NCBI GenBank assembly: GCA_023392615.1
Contig: JAEVYT010000002.1
Coordinates: forward strand, 310,001 to 374,000
Source of the DNA: Bacillota bacterium
GTDB lineage: Bacteria; Bacillota; Clostridia; Lachnospirales; Lachnospiraceae
Direction: 5' to 3'
DNA: 64,000 bases
A program made the position numbers and the translations under genes. This document shows positions 1-9,859 of this stretch, piece after piece. The notes under the pieces were generated by a model. That model made no database searches. It worked only from the letters and a program-made list of their open reading frames with translations, and was not told the DNA's origin. Each line of letters opens with the position of its first letter. The stretch's first letter is position 1.

Positions 1-177
1 ATATTGACGGGTGTAACTTATGTGAAGGGATTTTGACAATTTATAGATATTAGTGAGTAGTGCAAAAATAATTACATTTTTCACATATGTGCTTGTGAAA
101 CCCTTAGTACAAATTATCTCAAAGAGGGTAGGCATGTTAAGTGTAGTGTAATAAATATAAGAGGGGTGGGTATTGAT

Positions 178-933
178 ATGAAACAAATTTTAGAAGCAAA
201 AAATCTATGCAAGTCGTACTCTAATGGGAGTGTGATACAGCATGTACTTCGGAATTTAAATATAAAGATATATGAGGGTGATTTCACAGTTATTATGGGT
301 AACTCCGGATCAGGGAAATCTACACTGTTATATGCACTGTCCGGGATGGATAAGCCAACAATTGGAGATATCTGTTTTCGGGGGACACAAATCAGCGGCT
401 ATAACAATGATCAGCTTGCGATATTTAGAAGAAAGCATTGTGGCTTTATCTTTCAGCAGATGTATTTGAACGACACGATGAGCGTTATGGATAATATCCT
501 AATCAGTGGACTCTTAGGGAGTAAGAATAAGAAAGTATTAAAAGCAAAGTCGGAAAAATTATTACATGCAGTTGGTTTAGATCAAGAGTGTTTCTCAAAG
601 TTTCCAAACCAGTTATCAGGAGGGGAAGCCCAGAGAGTAGCAATTATTAGAGCACTGATAAATTCTCCGGAGATCGTGTTTGCGGATGAACCTACTGGGG
701 CATTGAATTCTCAGAATGCTAATAGTGTACTTGATGTATTAACGGATGTGAATGACGAAGGACAGAGTATTGTGATGGTAACACATGATATGAAAACAGC
801 GAGAAGGGCGAATCGTATCTTATATCTTAAGGACGGAGTGATAATTGATGAGCTGAACTTGGGATTTTACTGTAAAGGAGACCAAGAACGGCATAATAAT
901 CTGAAAGATTTCTTGGAGAATATGGGGTGGTAG
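178..933 (+). CDS. ABC exporter ATP-binding protein (MacB/BceA class)
   Basis: ATP-hydrolysing subunit of an ABC exporter, acting on the inner face of the membrane. Walker A GNSGSGKST (41-49), Q-loop near 93, signature LSGGE (146-150), Walker B IVFADE (166-171) and H-loop H203 are intact, and 251 residues is normal for the family. I place the start at ATG 178 because GAGGGGTGGG at 161-170 is correctly spaced; an in-frame GTG at 166 lies inside that ribosome site. A two-FtsX-domain permease follows after 54 bases, so the two should form one transporter. The substrate is not visible; the BceRS/BceAB-like genes downstream suggest peptide antibiotics or envelope stress. The 177 bases before the gene hold no gene I can see. 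Confidence 0.9.
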   Translation: MKQILEAKNLCKSYSNGSVIQHVLRNLNIKIYEGDFTVIMGNSGSGKSTLLYALSGMDKPTIGDICFRGTQISGYNNDQLAIFRRKHCGFIFQQMYLNDTMSVMDNILISGLLGSKNKKVLKAKSEKLLHAVGLDQECFSKFPNQLSGGEAQRVAIIRALINSPEIVFADEPTGALNSQNANSVLDVLTDVNDEGQSIVMVTHDMKTARRANRILYLKDGVIIDELNLGFYCKGDQERHNNLKDFLENMGW

Positions 934-987
934 TTATCATCAATGAATATAGTAGCATAGCTCGTTTTGGGCTTGCATGGAGGATTT

Positions 988-3342
988 ATGAAATTATTTA
1001 TGATTGCAAAAAGCAATATAAAGAAAAATAGAAATATAACGTTAACGTTAATTGGATTAATTCTATTTACCACAATCCTACTGTATATCAGTTCCAGTGT
1101 ACTTATGGGTATTAATGCATTCTTGGATAAGAAGAATGAGGAACTCAATGGCTCTGACTTTATTGTAATGTCTCCGGGTGGTTATGAGGATAAGATTCAT
1201 AGTATTATTAATAGACTAGGGAATTGTGATGAATATGAAGCGGTGAAAACAATACAGTTCTCCTCGAAATTTGAAAATATAACACAACACAGTAAAAGTC
1301 AGTCAATCGGATGTTTAATGCTGAACGCCGATACAAAGGAGAATATAGCTAGACTTAAAATTATTAATCAGGGGAAGGAAAGGCGGTCAAACTCAATTGT
1401 TCTTCCCTACTATCTGAAGGTTGCAAAAGGTTATCGCACGGGTGATGAAATCATGATCAAGAATGGGGTAAATGAACAAACCTATATAATCTACGGATTC
1501 TCAGAGGATATTATGTTTGCGACTCCCAGCAATATATCCTTTTATAAGTGCTATGTATACTCGGATAAATTCAATGAGCTATATGATCAATATAAAACAT
1601 TCAGGTCGGAACTGGTAAAAACAAAGTTAAGCCCTGGCACAAATAATACGCTTTATTGTGATCAATTTGTTAAGAAGGCAAATACCGAGATGAAAGAGGT
1701 AATGAGTAATACCTTCGCAAGTGATTATAATCTTATGAAAAAAGGCGATAGTATATTCTTAAACCTGATTATGGCGGTTGTGGTTGTATTCTCATTTATC
1801 ATCTTAATGATTGCATTGACCGTGATAAGATTTGCAATTGTATCCTATATTGAAGGAAATATGAAGAATATCGGTGCGATGGAAGCCCTTGGTTATACCT
1901 CGAATGAGTTAATACTAGGTGTGATTTTACAGTTTATACTAATCTCTTTTGTTGGCATCATATTAGGATTTATTTTTTCAATATTTGGACTTGGAATTAT
2001 GACTAATTTTGTGTCCACCTCTGTCGGGCTTACTTGGGAGATGGGAGTGAATGGATGGGCATTTTTAATTAACCTAGGTGTGATCGTGTTTATGGTTATT
2101 ACAATTTCTTATCTTGCTGCAAGAAAGTTAAAAGAAATCACACCATTAATTGCGTTAAGAGATGGACTCCATACGCATAATTTTAGGAAAAATTATTTGC
2201 CTCTGCATAAAAGTCCGTTTCATCTGAATATAACAATCGGGCTAAAAACGCTTACTCATAATATGTCGCAGAATGTAATTATGCTGATAATTGTGTCACT
2301 CATGTCTTTTGTATGTGTGTTTACATTTACTACGAATTATAATTTCAATATAGAGAACACAGCTTTTTTACGATTGGTAGGAATCGAGAAATGCCAGCTT
2401 GTACTAACTTATTATGGGATAGATGCTCAAAAAGTATTTGATGAAGTAGCCAAATTTGAACATGTTAAGAAAAGTATCAATAGAACATATATTAATATAC
2501 CGATTCGTGTTAACAATAGAGAAGTAAGTCCGACTGTTTCTATCAGCAATGATTATAAGAAGATAGAAATTAATACAATTGTTAATGGAAGATATCCAAA
2601 GCACGACAATGAAATAGCCATAACAGGATTGGTATTAAAGAGTCTGGACGTGAAGCTTGGAGATGTAGTTCGTGTTGGGCCGGAAGGTGATGACAAGGAG
2701 TTTATTATCGTTGGTGTTACTCAACATATTAGTAATCTGGGCAAGGGGGCTAATATTACGGAAGAAGGAATGAGGAGGATTAATCCACAATTTACGCCTT
2801 CCGGGTTATTTATCTATCTTGATAACAAAGAAAATATCCCTAAGGTCACGGATCATATTATGAAAAAGTTCTCGAATCTCCCAATCGAACTTACGAATAG
2901 AGAAGAGACCTTTACAACTATGGTAGGATCGTTTAGCAGCGTGATCGCAATTTTGTGTATTGCATGTATTATCATTACTTTAAGTATTATTACATTGATT
3001 TTATATATGTTAATAAAGATTAAGATTATGAAAGAGAGAATACGGCTCGGTGTATCAAAGGCTTTGGGGTATACCACCGGACAATTAATTATTCAGATGA
3101 TTGTCAGTTTCTGTCCGATCTGTATCATTGGTGCTCTAATCGGTACAATACTAGCGACCTACCTGATTAATCCGGCGTTTGCTTTTATGCTGAGTGTATC
3201 CGGAATTCAAAATTGTCATTTTGTTATAAACCCATGGTATACGGTCGCTACATTTTTATCCATATCATTATTCTCAGCTTTGATCGCCGCCTTGGTATCC
3301 GTTAGTATACGTAAGATTACACCAAGGGAGTTGTTTATATAG
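988..3342 (+). CDS. ABC transporter permease with two FtsX domains
   Basis: Membrane subunit (784 residues) partnering the preceding ATPase. The layout is one membrane helix (about 17-40), a large extracytoplasmic region, three helices (about 255-285, 311-338, 357-380), then a second copy of the plan: helix at about 430-452, extracytoplasmic region, and three helices (about 650-680, 700-728, 750-775). This duplicated FtsX arrangement is typical of Firmicute lipoprotein or peptide exporters of the MacB superfamily. The start is ATG 988, preceded by GGAGGA at 979-984; a TTG at 967 extends the frame but has no ribosome site. The substrate is unknown. Confidence 0.85.
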   Translation: MKLFMIAKSNIKKNRNITLTLIGLILFTTILLYISSSVLMGINAFLDKKNEELNGSDFIVMSPGGYEDKIHSIINRLGNCDEYEAVKTIQFSSKFENITQHSKSQSIGCLMLNADTKENIARLKIINQGKERRSNSIVLPYYLKVAKGYRTGDEIMIKNGVNEQTYIIYGFSEDIMFATPSNISFYKCYVYSDKFNELYDQYKTFRSELVKTKLSPGTNNTLYCDQFVKKANTEMKEVMSNTFASDYNLMKKGDSIFLNLIMAVVVVFSFIILMIALTVIRFAIVSYIEGNMKNIGAMEALGYTSNELILGVILQFILISFVGIILGFIFSIFGLGIMTNFVSTSVGLTWEMGVNGWAFLINLGVIVFMVITISYLAARKLKEITPLIALRDGLHTHNFRKNYLPLHKSPFHLNITIGLKTLTHNMSQNVIMLIIVSLMSFVCVFTFTTNYNFNIENTAFLRLVGIEKCQLVLTYYGIDAQKVFDEVAKFEHVKKSINRTYINIPIRVNNREVSPTVSISNDYKKIEINTIVNGRYPKHDNEIAITGLVLKSLDVKLGDVVRVGPEGDDKEFIIVGVTQHISNLGKGANITEEGMRRINPQFTPSGLFIYLDNKENIPKVTDHIMKKFSNLPIELTNREETFTTMVGSFSSVIAILCIACIIITLSIITLILYMLIKIKIMKERIRLGVSKALGYTTGQLIIQMIVSFCPICIIGALIGTILATYLINPAFAFMLSVSGIQNCHFVINPWYTVATFLSISLFSALIAALVSVSIRKITPRELFI

Positions 3343-3434
3343 ATATCAGGTTATGTGTATGGCTTGCAGATTATGGAACAGGATATTATAATGAAACCAT
3401 AATTGATTTGCCTTAGGGCGGAGTGGGGGTTAAT

Positions 3435-4133
3435 ATGCCGAAAGTCATGATAATTGAAGATGATGTTCAGTTGAGAAATCAAGTGAAGGAGTTGTTAATA
3501 CGAGATCGCTATGATGTTCTTGCAGTAGAATCTTTTCAAAATGTCGAAGAGCAATTTGATTCTTATGCACCTGATTTGGTTTTGCTCGATATTAACTTAC
3601 CGTATTATGATGGCAACTATTACTGCAGAATGTTTCGAAAGCGTTCTAAAATACCAATCATTGTAACCTCTGCACGAAACAGTGACACGGATCAAATACT
3701 AAGTATGGAGTTGGGAGCAGACGAATATATTGTTAAGCCCTTTCATATTCAGGTGCTATTAGCTAAAGTAAATGCTTTGGTTAGGCGCTTGTACGGAGAT
3801 TATTCGCATCAGGCAACGGCAGAGGAAATCTCGCTATTTGGAATTGTACTGGATAGTTCCGGTTTTAAGATAAGCTATAAAAATAAAACAGAAGAGCTAA
3901 GTAAGAATGAATTTAAGTTAATAAAAAAGTTTTTGCAATTACCCAATAAGGTAATCTCGAGAGAGGTATTGTTGGAGGAATTATGGGATGAAAGCAGTTT
4001 TGTGGATGATAATACACTAACGGTGAACGTAACCAGGGTAAAGAATAAATTATCGAACCTGGAACTGGAGGATGTGATAAAGACAAAGCGTGGAGCCGGA
4101 TATCTGTTCGATACAACTTCGTTGGAGGTATGA
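3435..4133 (+). CDS. OmpR/PhoB-family response regulator (BceR-like)
   Basis: Transcriptional regulator of 232 residues. The N-terminal receiver domain has the acidic pair E8/D9-D10, phospho-acceptor D52 (in LLDINLP) and K101 (in IVKPF); the C-terminal half is a winged-helix DNA-binding domain with the typical end RGAGYLF. The start is ATG 3435 behind GGAGTGGGGG; an in-frame GTG at 3423 is within the ribosome site. The stop codon lies 4 bases before the kinase start, so the pair is co-translated. Placement between two ABC exporters suggests it controls one or both, as BceR does for BceAB. This is inferred; I did not find a matching operator. Confidence 0.88.
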   Translation: MPKVMIIEDDVQLRNQVKELLIRDRYDVLAVESFQNVEEQFDSYAPDLVLLDINLPYYDGNYYCRMFRKRSKIPIIVTSARNSDTDQILSMELGADEYIVKPFHIQVLLAKVNALVRRLYGDYSHQATAEEISLFGIVLDSSGFKISYKNKTEELSKNEFKLIKKFLQLPNKVISREVLLEELWDESSFVDDNTLTVNVTRVKNKLSNLELEDVIKTKRGAGYLFDTTSLEV

Positions 4134-4137
4134 TTTT

Positions 4138-5157
4138 ATGAAGCAAAATCTTATGAAAAGTTTTTTCATAGATCATATAACAGGAACTATTGCATTTTTT
4201 AGTGCAAATCTTCTGATTTGTGTATTCTATTCTATTATATCTGAAAAAAGGCTGGAGATTCTCTACCCTTTTTTTATAGTGTTGTTTGTGTACCTAATCT
4301 GGATGAGTATCAGTTTTATACACTACCGTAAGCTCTATCTTGCCATGGAGGAGATTGAGAGTAATACGGAGGATGATACCGGATATCATCGCATGATAAG
4401 CAAGAAAGTAATCATGGCTATGAATAACCTTCACCATGACTATCAGGACAAGCTTGCAATTACGCAAAACGCTGCCAATAAGGAGAGAAGATTTCTATCT
4501 CTATGGGTTCATAACATGAAGACACCCGTCACAGTTACAGATGTACTACTTCAGAGAATGGAACAGAGTGATATTGATACTGAAGCAGCAATGAATGGAT
4601 TGAAGCAGGAGAATAATAAGCTCTTATATAATCTAGATACTATCTTAAATATGATTCGTTTGGAGGATTTTGCAAAGGACTATATTCCAGAACCGATTAA
4701 TCTGTTGGATGAGGTAAAGGAGATTATCAATAAAAATAAAAATTTATTTATATACAGTCATGTTTATCCCAAAATGGATACCGAGGTAAATGAGCCAATG
4801 ATTCTATCCGATCGCAAATGGAATGAGTTGCTTATCGCTCAAATCATCTCGAATGCTGTAAAATACTCGAAACAGGATCAAGAGGTAGCACAAAACATTT
4901 ATTTTACGATCGTGAGAGAAGAACATAATTATGTACTTACAATCAGAGACGAAGGGGTCGGTATTCCGGAACATGATCTTAGTAGAGTATACGAGGCGTT
5001 CTTCACCGGTGATAATGGAAGGAAGGGATATCATTCCAGTGGAATAGGGTTGTATTTTTGTAAGGAAGTATGTAAGCTATTAGGTCATTCTCTTGTGATT
5101 ACCTCGAAAGTGGATCAAGGCACCACAGTAAAAATTACTTACCTTGCAAAACTGTAA
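4138..5157 (+). CDS. Sensor histidine kinase (BceS-like, intramembrane-sensing type)
   Basis: Membrane kinase of 339 residues. Two helices (about 15-33 and 42-60) are separated by fewer than ten residues, so there is almost no external sensor domain; this is the hallmark of BceS-like kinases that sense through their partner transporter. H125 in LWVHNMKTPV is the phosphorylation site; the ATPase domain shows NAVKYS (N box), DEGVGIP (G1) and SGIGLYF (G2). GGAGGT at 4124-4129 sets the start at ATG 4138. It directly follows its response regulator and precedes BceAB-like genes, so it most likely reports flux through that transporter. Confidence 0.88.
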   Translation: MKQNLMKSFFIDHITGTIAFFSANLLICVFYSIISEKRLEILYPFFIVLFVYLIWMSISFIHYRKLYLAMEEIESNTEDDTGYHRMISKKVIMAMNNLHHDYQDKLAITQNAANKERRFLSLWVHNMKTPVTVTDVLLQRMEQSDIDTEAAMNGLKQENNKLLYNLDTILNMIRLEDFAKDYIPEPINLLDEVKEIINKNKNLFIYSHVYPKMDTEVNEPMILSDRKWNELLIAQIISNAVKYSKQDQEVAQNIYFTIVREEHNYVLTIRDEGVGIPEHDLSRVYEAFFTGDNGRKGYHSSGIGLYFCKEVCKLLGHSLVITSKVDQGTTVKITYLAKL

Positions 5158-5226
5158 GGTTAGATTAGTTTAATCAATGGAAGCGTCAGGATAAACCGAT
5201 TATGATAGACCTATAAAACAAGTGAT

Positions 5227-5266
5227 CACCGGAAACAAGCGATAGAGAAGAAGCTTGTACCGGGGT
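5227..5266 (+). other. Imperfect hairpin upstream of the BceA-like gene
   Basis: In the 129 bases between the kinase and the next ATPase, CACCGG plus ACAAGC pairs with GCTTGT plus CCGG and GTG, with small bulges, around an 11-base loop. No T-run follows, so it is not a standard terminator. It may separate expression of the regulators from that of the transporter. Function unknown. Confidence 0.4.
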
Positions 5267-5286
5267 GAATAATAGGAGGATTTACT

Positions 5287-6051
5287 ATGTCGGTATTAAC
5301 AGCGAACTATTTAACAAAGATTTATGGTGAGAAGAAAGGGAACTATACAACGAAAGCACTTGATGGAGTGGATCTTTCTGTAGAGGAAGGTGATTTTATC
5401 GCGATTATGGGACCTTCCGGTAGTGGTAAATCAACACTGGTATCCATACTGAGCGGAATTATGACTCCGAGTAGTGGTAGTGTCGAAATCGGAGAAACCA
5501 GAATTGATAAGATGAATCCTTTTGAAATGGCTTTATTCAGACGTAGAAAGCTGGGGTTTGTATTCCAAGAATTTAACCTACTGGATAATTTGACCTTGAA
5601 AGAGAATGTAATGCTCCCAATGGTTCTTGACAAGAAGGAATCAAAATTTATGGAGGAGAAGGCAACCGAGATTATGAGATTGTTTGGAATCGAAGAGATT
5701 GCGGATAAACGTCCTTATCAGATCTCGGGAGGGCAGCAGCAGAGAGCAGCAGTTAGCAGGGCTTTGGTTAATGATCCGATGATTTTATTTGCGGATGAAC
5801 CAACCGGCAATCTTGATTCAAAGTCAGCAAATGCAGTTATGACCTGCTTTGAACAGATCAACAGGGAGCGTGATGTTACCATATTAATGGTTACGCATGA
5901 TGTGTTCGCGGCCAGTTTCTGTAAGAAAGTAATCTTCATAAAGGATGGCAAGATCTTTATGGATATCGTGAAAAAGGGCACTAGGAAGGAATTCTTTGAG
6001 CAGATCTTAGACTGCCAGGCAATCGTTGGAGGTGAGAGCAATGACCTTTAA
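5287..6051 (+). CDS. BceA-like ABC transporter ATP-binding protein
   Basis: ATPase (254 residues) of a peptide-antibiotic-type exporter. Walker A GPSGSGKST (42-50), the Q-loop in FVFQEFN, signature ISGGQ (146-150) and Walker B ILFADE (166-171) are complete. A strong AGGAGG precedes the ATG. It overlaps the permease gene by 11 bases, so the two are translationally coupled. With the upstream kinase and regulator it forms the classic BceRS-BceAB order known from bacitracin and lantibiotic resistance in Bacillus. The actual peptide target cannot be read from sequence. Confidence 0.9.
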   Translation: MSVLTANYLTKIYGEKKGNYTTKALDGVDLSVEEGDFIAIMGPSGSGKSTLVSILSGIMTPSSGSVEIGETRIDKMNPFEMALFRRRKLGFVFQEFNLLDNLTLKENVMLPMVLDKKESKFMEEKATEIMRLFGIEEIADKRPYQISGGQQQRAAVSRALVNDPMILFADEPTGNLDSKSANAVMTCFEQINRERDVTILMVTHDVFAASFCKKVIFIKDGKIFMDIVKKGTRKEFFEQILDCQAIVGGESNDL

Positions 6052-7954
6052 GGATGTGGTGTTTAAGAATTTTATCGGGAATATCAAAAAATATTATGCC
6101 TATTTCTTATCCAGTAGTTTTTCTATTATGCTCTTCTTTATGTATGCAGCATTAATATTTAATAAAAATCTTGAGGGAAGAAGTGATGCAGATGTATTGT
6201 CCTATGTATTCCCGATTACAATGGTTGCGATTGCCGTATTCTCGGTTTTCTTTATTAACTATGCGCATTCCTCTTTTGTAAAGGGAAGAAATAAGGAATT
6301 TGGAATCTATGTTACCCTTGGATTAAATGAGAAAGAGCTTAGAGCTCTGATTAATCTGGAGAGCCTGTTCATTAACATAGCATCCTTTGTGACCGGTGTT
6401 TTAGTTGGAGCATTATTTTCAAGATTATTTCAAATGGTAATACTCAGTTTGCTAGAGATTAAAAACATTGGATTCTCAATGGATTATCGCCCATTTTTGG
6501 TTACCTTCCTTGTGTTTTTTCTTATCTTCGGTTCAGTTATTATTAGAATGATGCTTCGTATGAGAAAGCTTGATATCAACAGTTTATTACAGGAGGCTAG
6601 AAAAAGCGAAGGCAGAGAGTACCGCAAAACCGATCCGTTCTTTGGAGGTTTGGGATTGTTAATTATGCTTAGCTCCGTTGTAATGTTAGTAGTCATCGCG
6701 AATAATGATAAATTAAATTCTAACGCGATTATATTATTAATCTATATGAGTGTATCATTTTTAGGGATATACCTGACATTGTCCTGTGGTGGAAATATGA
6801 TTATGCAGTTATTCAAAAGAAGTAGGCATTATTATAAAAACCTGTTATCAGCAACCCAGCTGCATCATAAGTTTAATCAGAATAAGAAAATTATATTTAT
6901 ATTAAGTGTTTTAAGTACTATGACAATCTTTCTGGTAGCATCACCATTTTCCTTGTTTTCATTAAGTGAATCAATAGCTGAGATGGCTATGAACCATGTG
7001 GAATATGTGGAAACAGGGACGGTTAATCATTTGGATGGGGGAAAACTCTCCGAGGTCTTATCCGACAAGAATATTACAAATCAAAAGACAGTTAAGTTTA
7101 TCTATCTTAATACAAAGAAAGGTTCAAATCAACTTGCGGACAGTAAGCCGGTAATATCAGCCACTGATTATAATCGATTGACGACATCTAATATAATGGT
7201 GAATCAAGGGCAAGCGGTCAATATTATAATTGATTGGATTCCTGGAAATCACGGTGTAGTACCTGGAAAGAATTATACTTTGTATCTAGGGGAAAACGCT
7301 TATCAGTATAATATACTAGATTCCGGAAGAGGGAAATGGATTGCTTCAATGGAATGCTTCACCAGTAATTCTGTATTGGTATTGAATGATTCTGATTATC
7401 AGGCGCTAGCTTCTAAGGTTACAAAGAACAACATTGGATACTACCATATGATTAACTTTAAGAACTGGAAGAAGAGTGGTGAAGTGACTGAGAAACTTAA
7501 GACATTGTTAGGGAGTAAGGAGTTAAAAGTGATCTCCATACTAGATCAATATAAGGATTTACGAAACGGCTATTCTGTATTCTTATTTGTATCCACAGTT
7601 ATGGGCATTATGTTCTTTGTCGCAGGGGGTAGCGTACTTTACTTTAAACAGTTTACAGAGCTTCCGGAGGCAAAAGTTGCGTTCAATAAGCTATTTAAAA
7701 TTGGAATAACTGACAAGGAGATGAAGAGCGTGATTGGAAGGGAACTATTTATTGTCTTCTTTCTTCCGTTATTATTTGGAACGTTCTTTGGTACTTCATT
7801 AATATATCTTATGACCTACATTGTGGGGGGAGATGCGATTATTAAAGAGTTTATCAGAAATGCATTCATCGTTGTCGGCATATACTTTGCTTCTCAGGGA
7901 ATCTTTTATATAATTACAAGAAATAAATATATAGCCGAGATTATTAAAGCTTAA
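6041..7954 (+). CDS. BceB-like ABC transporter permease
   Basis: Integral membrane protein of 637 residues with about ten helices and one large extracytoplasmic domain (roughly 310-510) between helix groups, the defining plan of BceB permeases; that domain is thought to bind the peptide and signal to the kinase. FtsX-like segments flank it. The start at ATG 6041 is set by GGAGGTGAG at 6028-6036, inside the end of the ATPase gene; a GTG at 6026 lies before this site and is unlikely. This is the last gene of the + strand module; a hairpin repeat follows directly. Confidence 0.88.
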   Translation: MTFKDVVFKNFIGNIKKYYAYFLSSSFSIMLFFMYAALIFNKNLEGRSDADVLSYVFPITMVAIAVFSVFFINYAHSSFVKGRNKEFGIYVTLGLNEKELRALINLESLFINIASFVTGVLVGALFSRLFQMVILSLLEIKNIGFSMDYRPFLVTFLVFFLIFGSVIIRMMLRMRKLDINSLLQEARKSEGREYRKTDPFFGGLGLLIMLSSVVMLVVIANNDKLNSNAIILLIYMSVSFLGIYLTLSCGGNMIMQLFKRSRHYYKNLLSATQLHHKFNQNKKIIFILSVLSTMTIFLVASPFSLFSLSESIAEMAMNHVEYVETGTVNHLDGGKLSEVLSDKNITNQKTVKFIYLNTKKGSNQLADSKPVISATDYNRLTTSNIMVNQGQAVNIIIDWIPGNHGVVPGKNYTLYLGENAYQYNILDSGRGKWIASMECFTSNSVLVLNDSDYQALASKVTKNNIGYYHMINFKNWKKSGEVTEKLKTLLGSKELKVISILDQYKDLRNGYSVFLFVSTVMGIMFFVAGGSVLYFKQFTELPEAKVAFNKLFKIGITDKEMKSVIGRELFIVFFLPLLFGTFFGTSLIYLMTYIVGGDAIIKEFIRNAFIVVGIYFASQGIFYIITRNKYIAEIIKA

Positions 7955-7956
7955 TA

Positions 7957-8120
7957 GAAATATAACAATAAAGGGTTGTTGCCAAATAAATAATTTGTTA
8001 AGGAACTATGCTAATTGCCTCAAACACATTTGAAAGGACAGTCTTTCAAACATTGTATTATGGTAATATAGCAGTCTTCTACAAATTATTATTTTGCAAC
8101 AACCCCTTATTATAGTTTCT
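7957..8120. repeat. MITE-like inverted repeat, copy A
   Basis: A 164-base element whose ends are imperfect inverted copies of about 40 bases (AGAAA.TATAA.AATAA.GGGTTGTTGC at the left, its complement at 8081-8120). It lies between convergent genes and could end transcription in both directions. The core GTTGC.AAATAATAATTTGT and an internal stretch (AAGGAACTATGCTAATTGCCT) recur, inverted, in the element at 43862-43953, so this is a dispersed family rather than a simple terminator. No transposase is encoded. Confidence 0.65.
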
Positions 8121-8177
8121 TAGGAGTAAGTTGTTATGAACGAAAGTTATTAGGTACATTGATATTACAAGGATTGC

Positions 8178-8963
8178 TTAAGAGGCTAAATCTCTTTGAT
8201 TATAGTACCAGGTTGCGGAGATGATACAGATAAGTGCAACCACCATTCCTATCGTTAATAGTGATGGATCAATCTTTTTATTTACCATAACATCTGCCGC
8301 ATTAGCATAGTAGAAGGGAGTAATGTATTTGGCGAATTTAAGTTGTGTCAGCACTCTAGACATCATATCAAGAAAATAAAGTAATAATGCAACGCCTAAG
8401 CCACTACCAAGGCTCACTTTCTTTAAGATAGATGAGATTAGAATACAGATGGCTGCTATTTCAATGTGCATACTAAACTGGGCAGCGTGATATAATAGAA
8501 GCTCCTGTGAATGGATAGTTGCGTGAATTAAGGGAAAGGATAAAAAGCCGAAAAACATATTCACTAAATCAAATGCAAGTATAATCACAAAAACTGCTAC
8601 TGTCTTTTGCATGGTAACATTTATTCTACTGTATGGAAGAGTATATAGATACTCTGAGGTATGGCCACCTTCCTCCTTTGATAAAATTCCTGTACCGATG
8701 ATAGCGGCAAATAGTGCACCACCTAAGGATAAGATGGTTCCAACTTCGATACCGTAAAAACCAAGCGCAGAAGCAATGCTTAGTCGATCCATTCCAAAAG
8801 CAGCAGTTAAACTCCCCATATTCGCATAAGCATCTGTTGCTTTTTTTAAAGAAGATTCCATACTGGGATACATAAGCATAAAGCAGAAATTAGTAAGTGC
8901 TATTGTACTAGTCCATATCAAAAAGGACTTCAAATTAATTTTTAGTTCATGTTTGAATATCAT
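8178..8963 (-). CDS. ABC-2 type transporter permease
   Basis: Membrane protein of 261 residues with about six helices, starting with a short cytoplasmic MIFKHELKINLKS and a first helix at about 18-34. The motif GILSKEEGGHTSEYLYTLP after the second helix is typical of ABC-2 permeases of multidrug/bacteriocin-immunity exporters. It begins one base after the ATPase gene ends, so both are co-translated. Substrate unknown; the LytTR and DUF3021 partners suggest self-protection or a quorum-controlled exporter. Confidence 0.82.
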   Translation of the reverse strand: MIFKHELKINLKSFLIWTSTIALTNFCFMLMYPSMESSLKKATDAYANMGSLTAAFGMDRLSIASALGFYGIEVGTILSLGGALFAAIIGTGILSKEEGGHTSEYLYTLPYSRINVTMQKTVAVFVIILAFDLVNMFFGFLSFPLIHATIHSQELLLYHAAQFSMHIEIAAICILISSILKKVSLGSGLGVALLLYFLDMMSRVLTQLKFAKYITPFYYANAADVMVNKKIDPSLLTIGMVVALICIISATWYYNQRDLAS

Positions 8964-8964
8964 A

Positions 8965-9843
8965 TTAGTTATCCTCCTTTTCGTAATAATGCATGAAGAT
9001 TTCCTCCAAGGAGGGTTCCTCGATTATGACATCCTGCAGGTCTAATTCATTTAATGTAGAGATTAGGGGTTTAATGTTTCCGTTGTACATAAAATTAATT
9101 CCATTCCCATCTACGAACATACTGCTGATACCGGATAATGTGGGTATGCTTGTATCGCCATTTATTCTGATTTTACGTGCATTAGTTTTCGTTAAGTTTG
9201 CAACACGGTCTACTGCTATAATTTTTCCATCCTTGATGATGGCTGCATTATTACAATAGTTTTGAATTTCAGACAATACATGGGAGGAGAAAAAGATGGT
9301 GGCACCTTCTTTGTTTACTTCATTAAGGAGGGTAAAGAATTCCTTTTGCATTAAGGGATCTAAGCCGGAGGTGGGCTCATCAAAGATATACAAATCCGGT
9401 CTGTGCTGCATGGCGCATACAATACTTATTTTTTTGCGGTTACCAAGTGATAATTCTTCAATACGTTTTGTGGTATCAACCTTAAGCCTCTCACATAACT
9501 CTGCAGCTTTATTCTTGCAATCCATCTTATATGCTTCCGCGGTCATTTTGATGATATCCGAGACTTTAAGTCTGGGATAAAACATCGTCTCAGAGGGCAT
9601 ATAACCAATCCGCTTTAAGATTTTTACTTTGTCGGTTTGGGTATCCATTCCTAATATGCGAATAGAACCACTGTCTTTTTTTATTAATCCCAATATGGAT
9701 CGAATTGTTGTTGATTTTCCTGCACCGTTGGGACCAATGAAACCGTAGAAGTCACCCCGTTCTACGGTTAAGCTGATTCCTGATACACCTCTGGCTTTCC
9801 CGTATGTTTTTACTAAATCTTTAATTTGTATTACTTGTTCCAT
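8965..9843 (-). CDS. ABC-2 type exporter ATP-binding protein
   Basis: ATPase of 292 residues. Walker A GPNGAGKST (37-45), signature LSLGN, Walker B LYIFDEP followed by TSGLDP, and a C-terminal extension of about 80 residues ending in EPSLEEIFMHYYEKED, which is typical of drug/antibiotic ABC-2 ATPases. It drives the permease encoded immediately downstream. AGGTGAGG precedes the start. It resembles the ATPase at 15817-16698 closely in layout and tail, so the two exporter operons may be distant duplicates. Confidence 0.88.
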   Translation of the reverse strand: MEQVIQIKDLVKTYGKARGVSGISLTVERGDFYGFIGPNGAGKSTTIRSILGLIKKDSGSIRILGMDTQTDKVKILKRIGYMPSETMFYPRLKVSDIIKMTAEAYKMDCKNKAAELCERLKVDTTKRIEELSLGNRKKISIVCAMQHRPDLYIFDEPTSGLDPLMQKEFFTLLNEVNKEGATIFFSSHVLSEIQNYCNNAAIIKDGKIIAVDRVANLTKTNARKIRINGDTSIPTLSGISSMFVDGNGINFMYNGNIKPLISTLNELDLQDVIIEEPSLEEIFMHYYEKEDN

Positions 9844-9859
9844 AGCCTCACCTCATTTA

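Noticed and set aside
7957..8120. Insertion sequence
   Set aside because: The element is only 164 bases with no transposase; it is better described as MITE-like.
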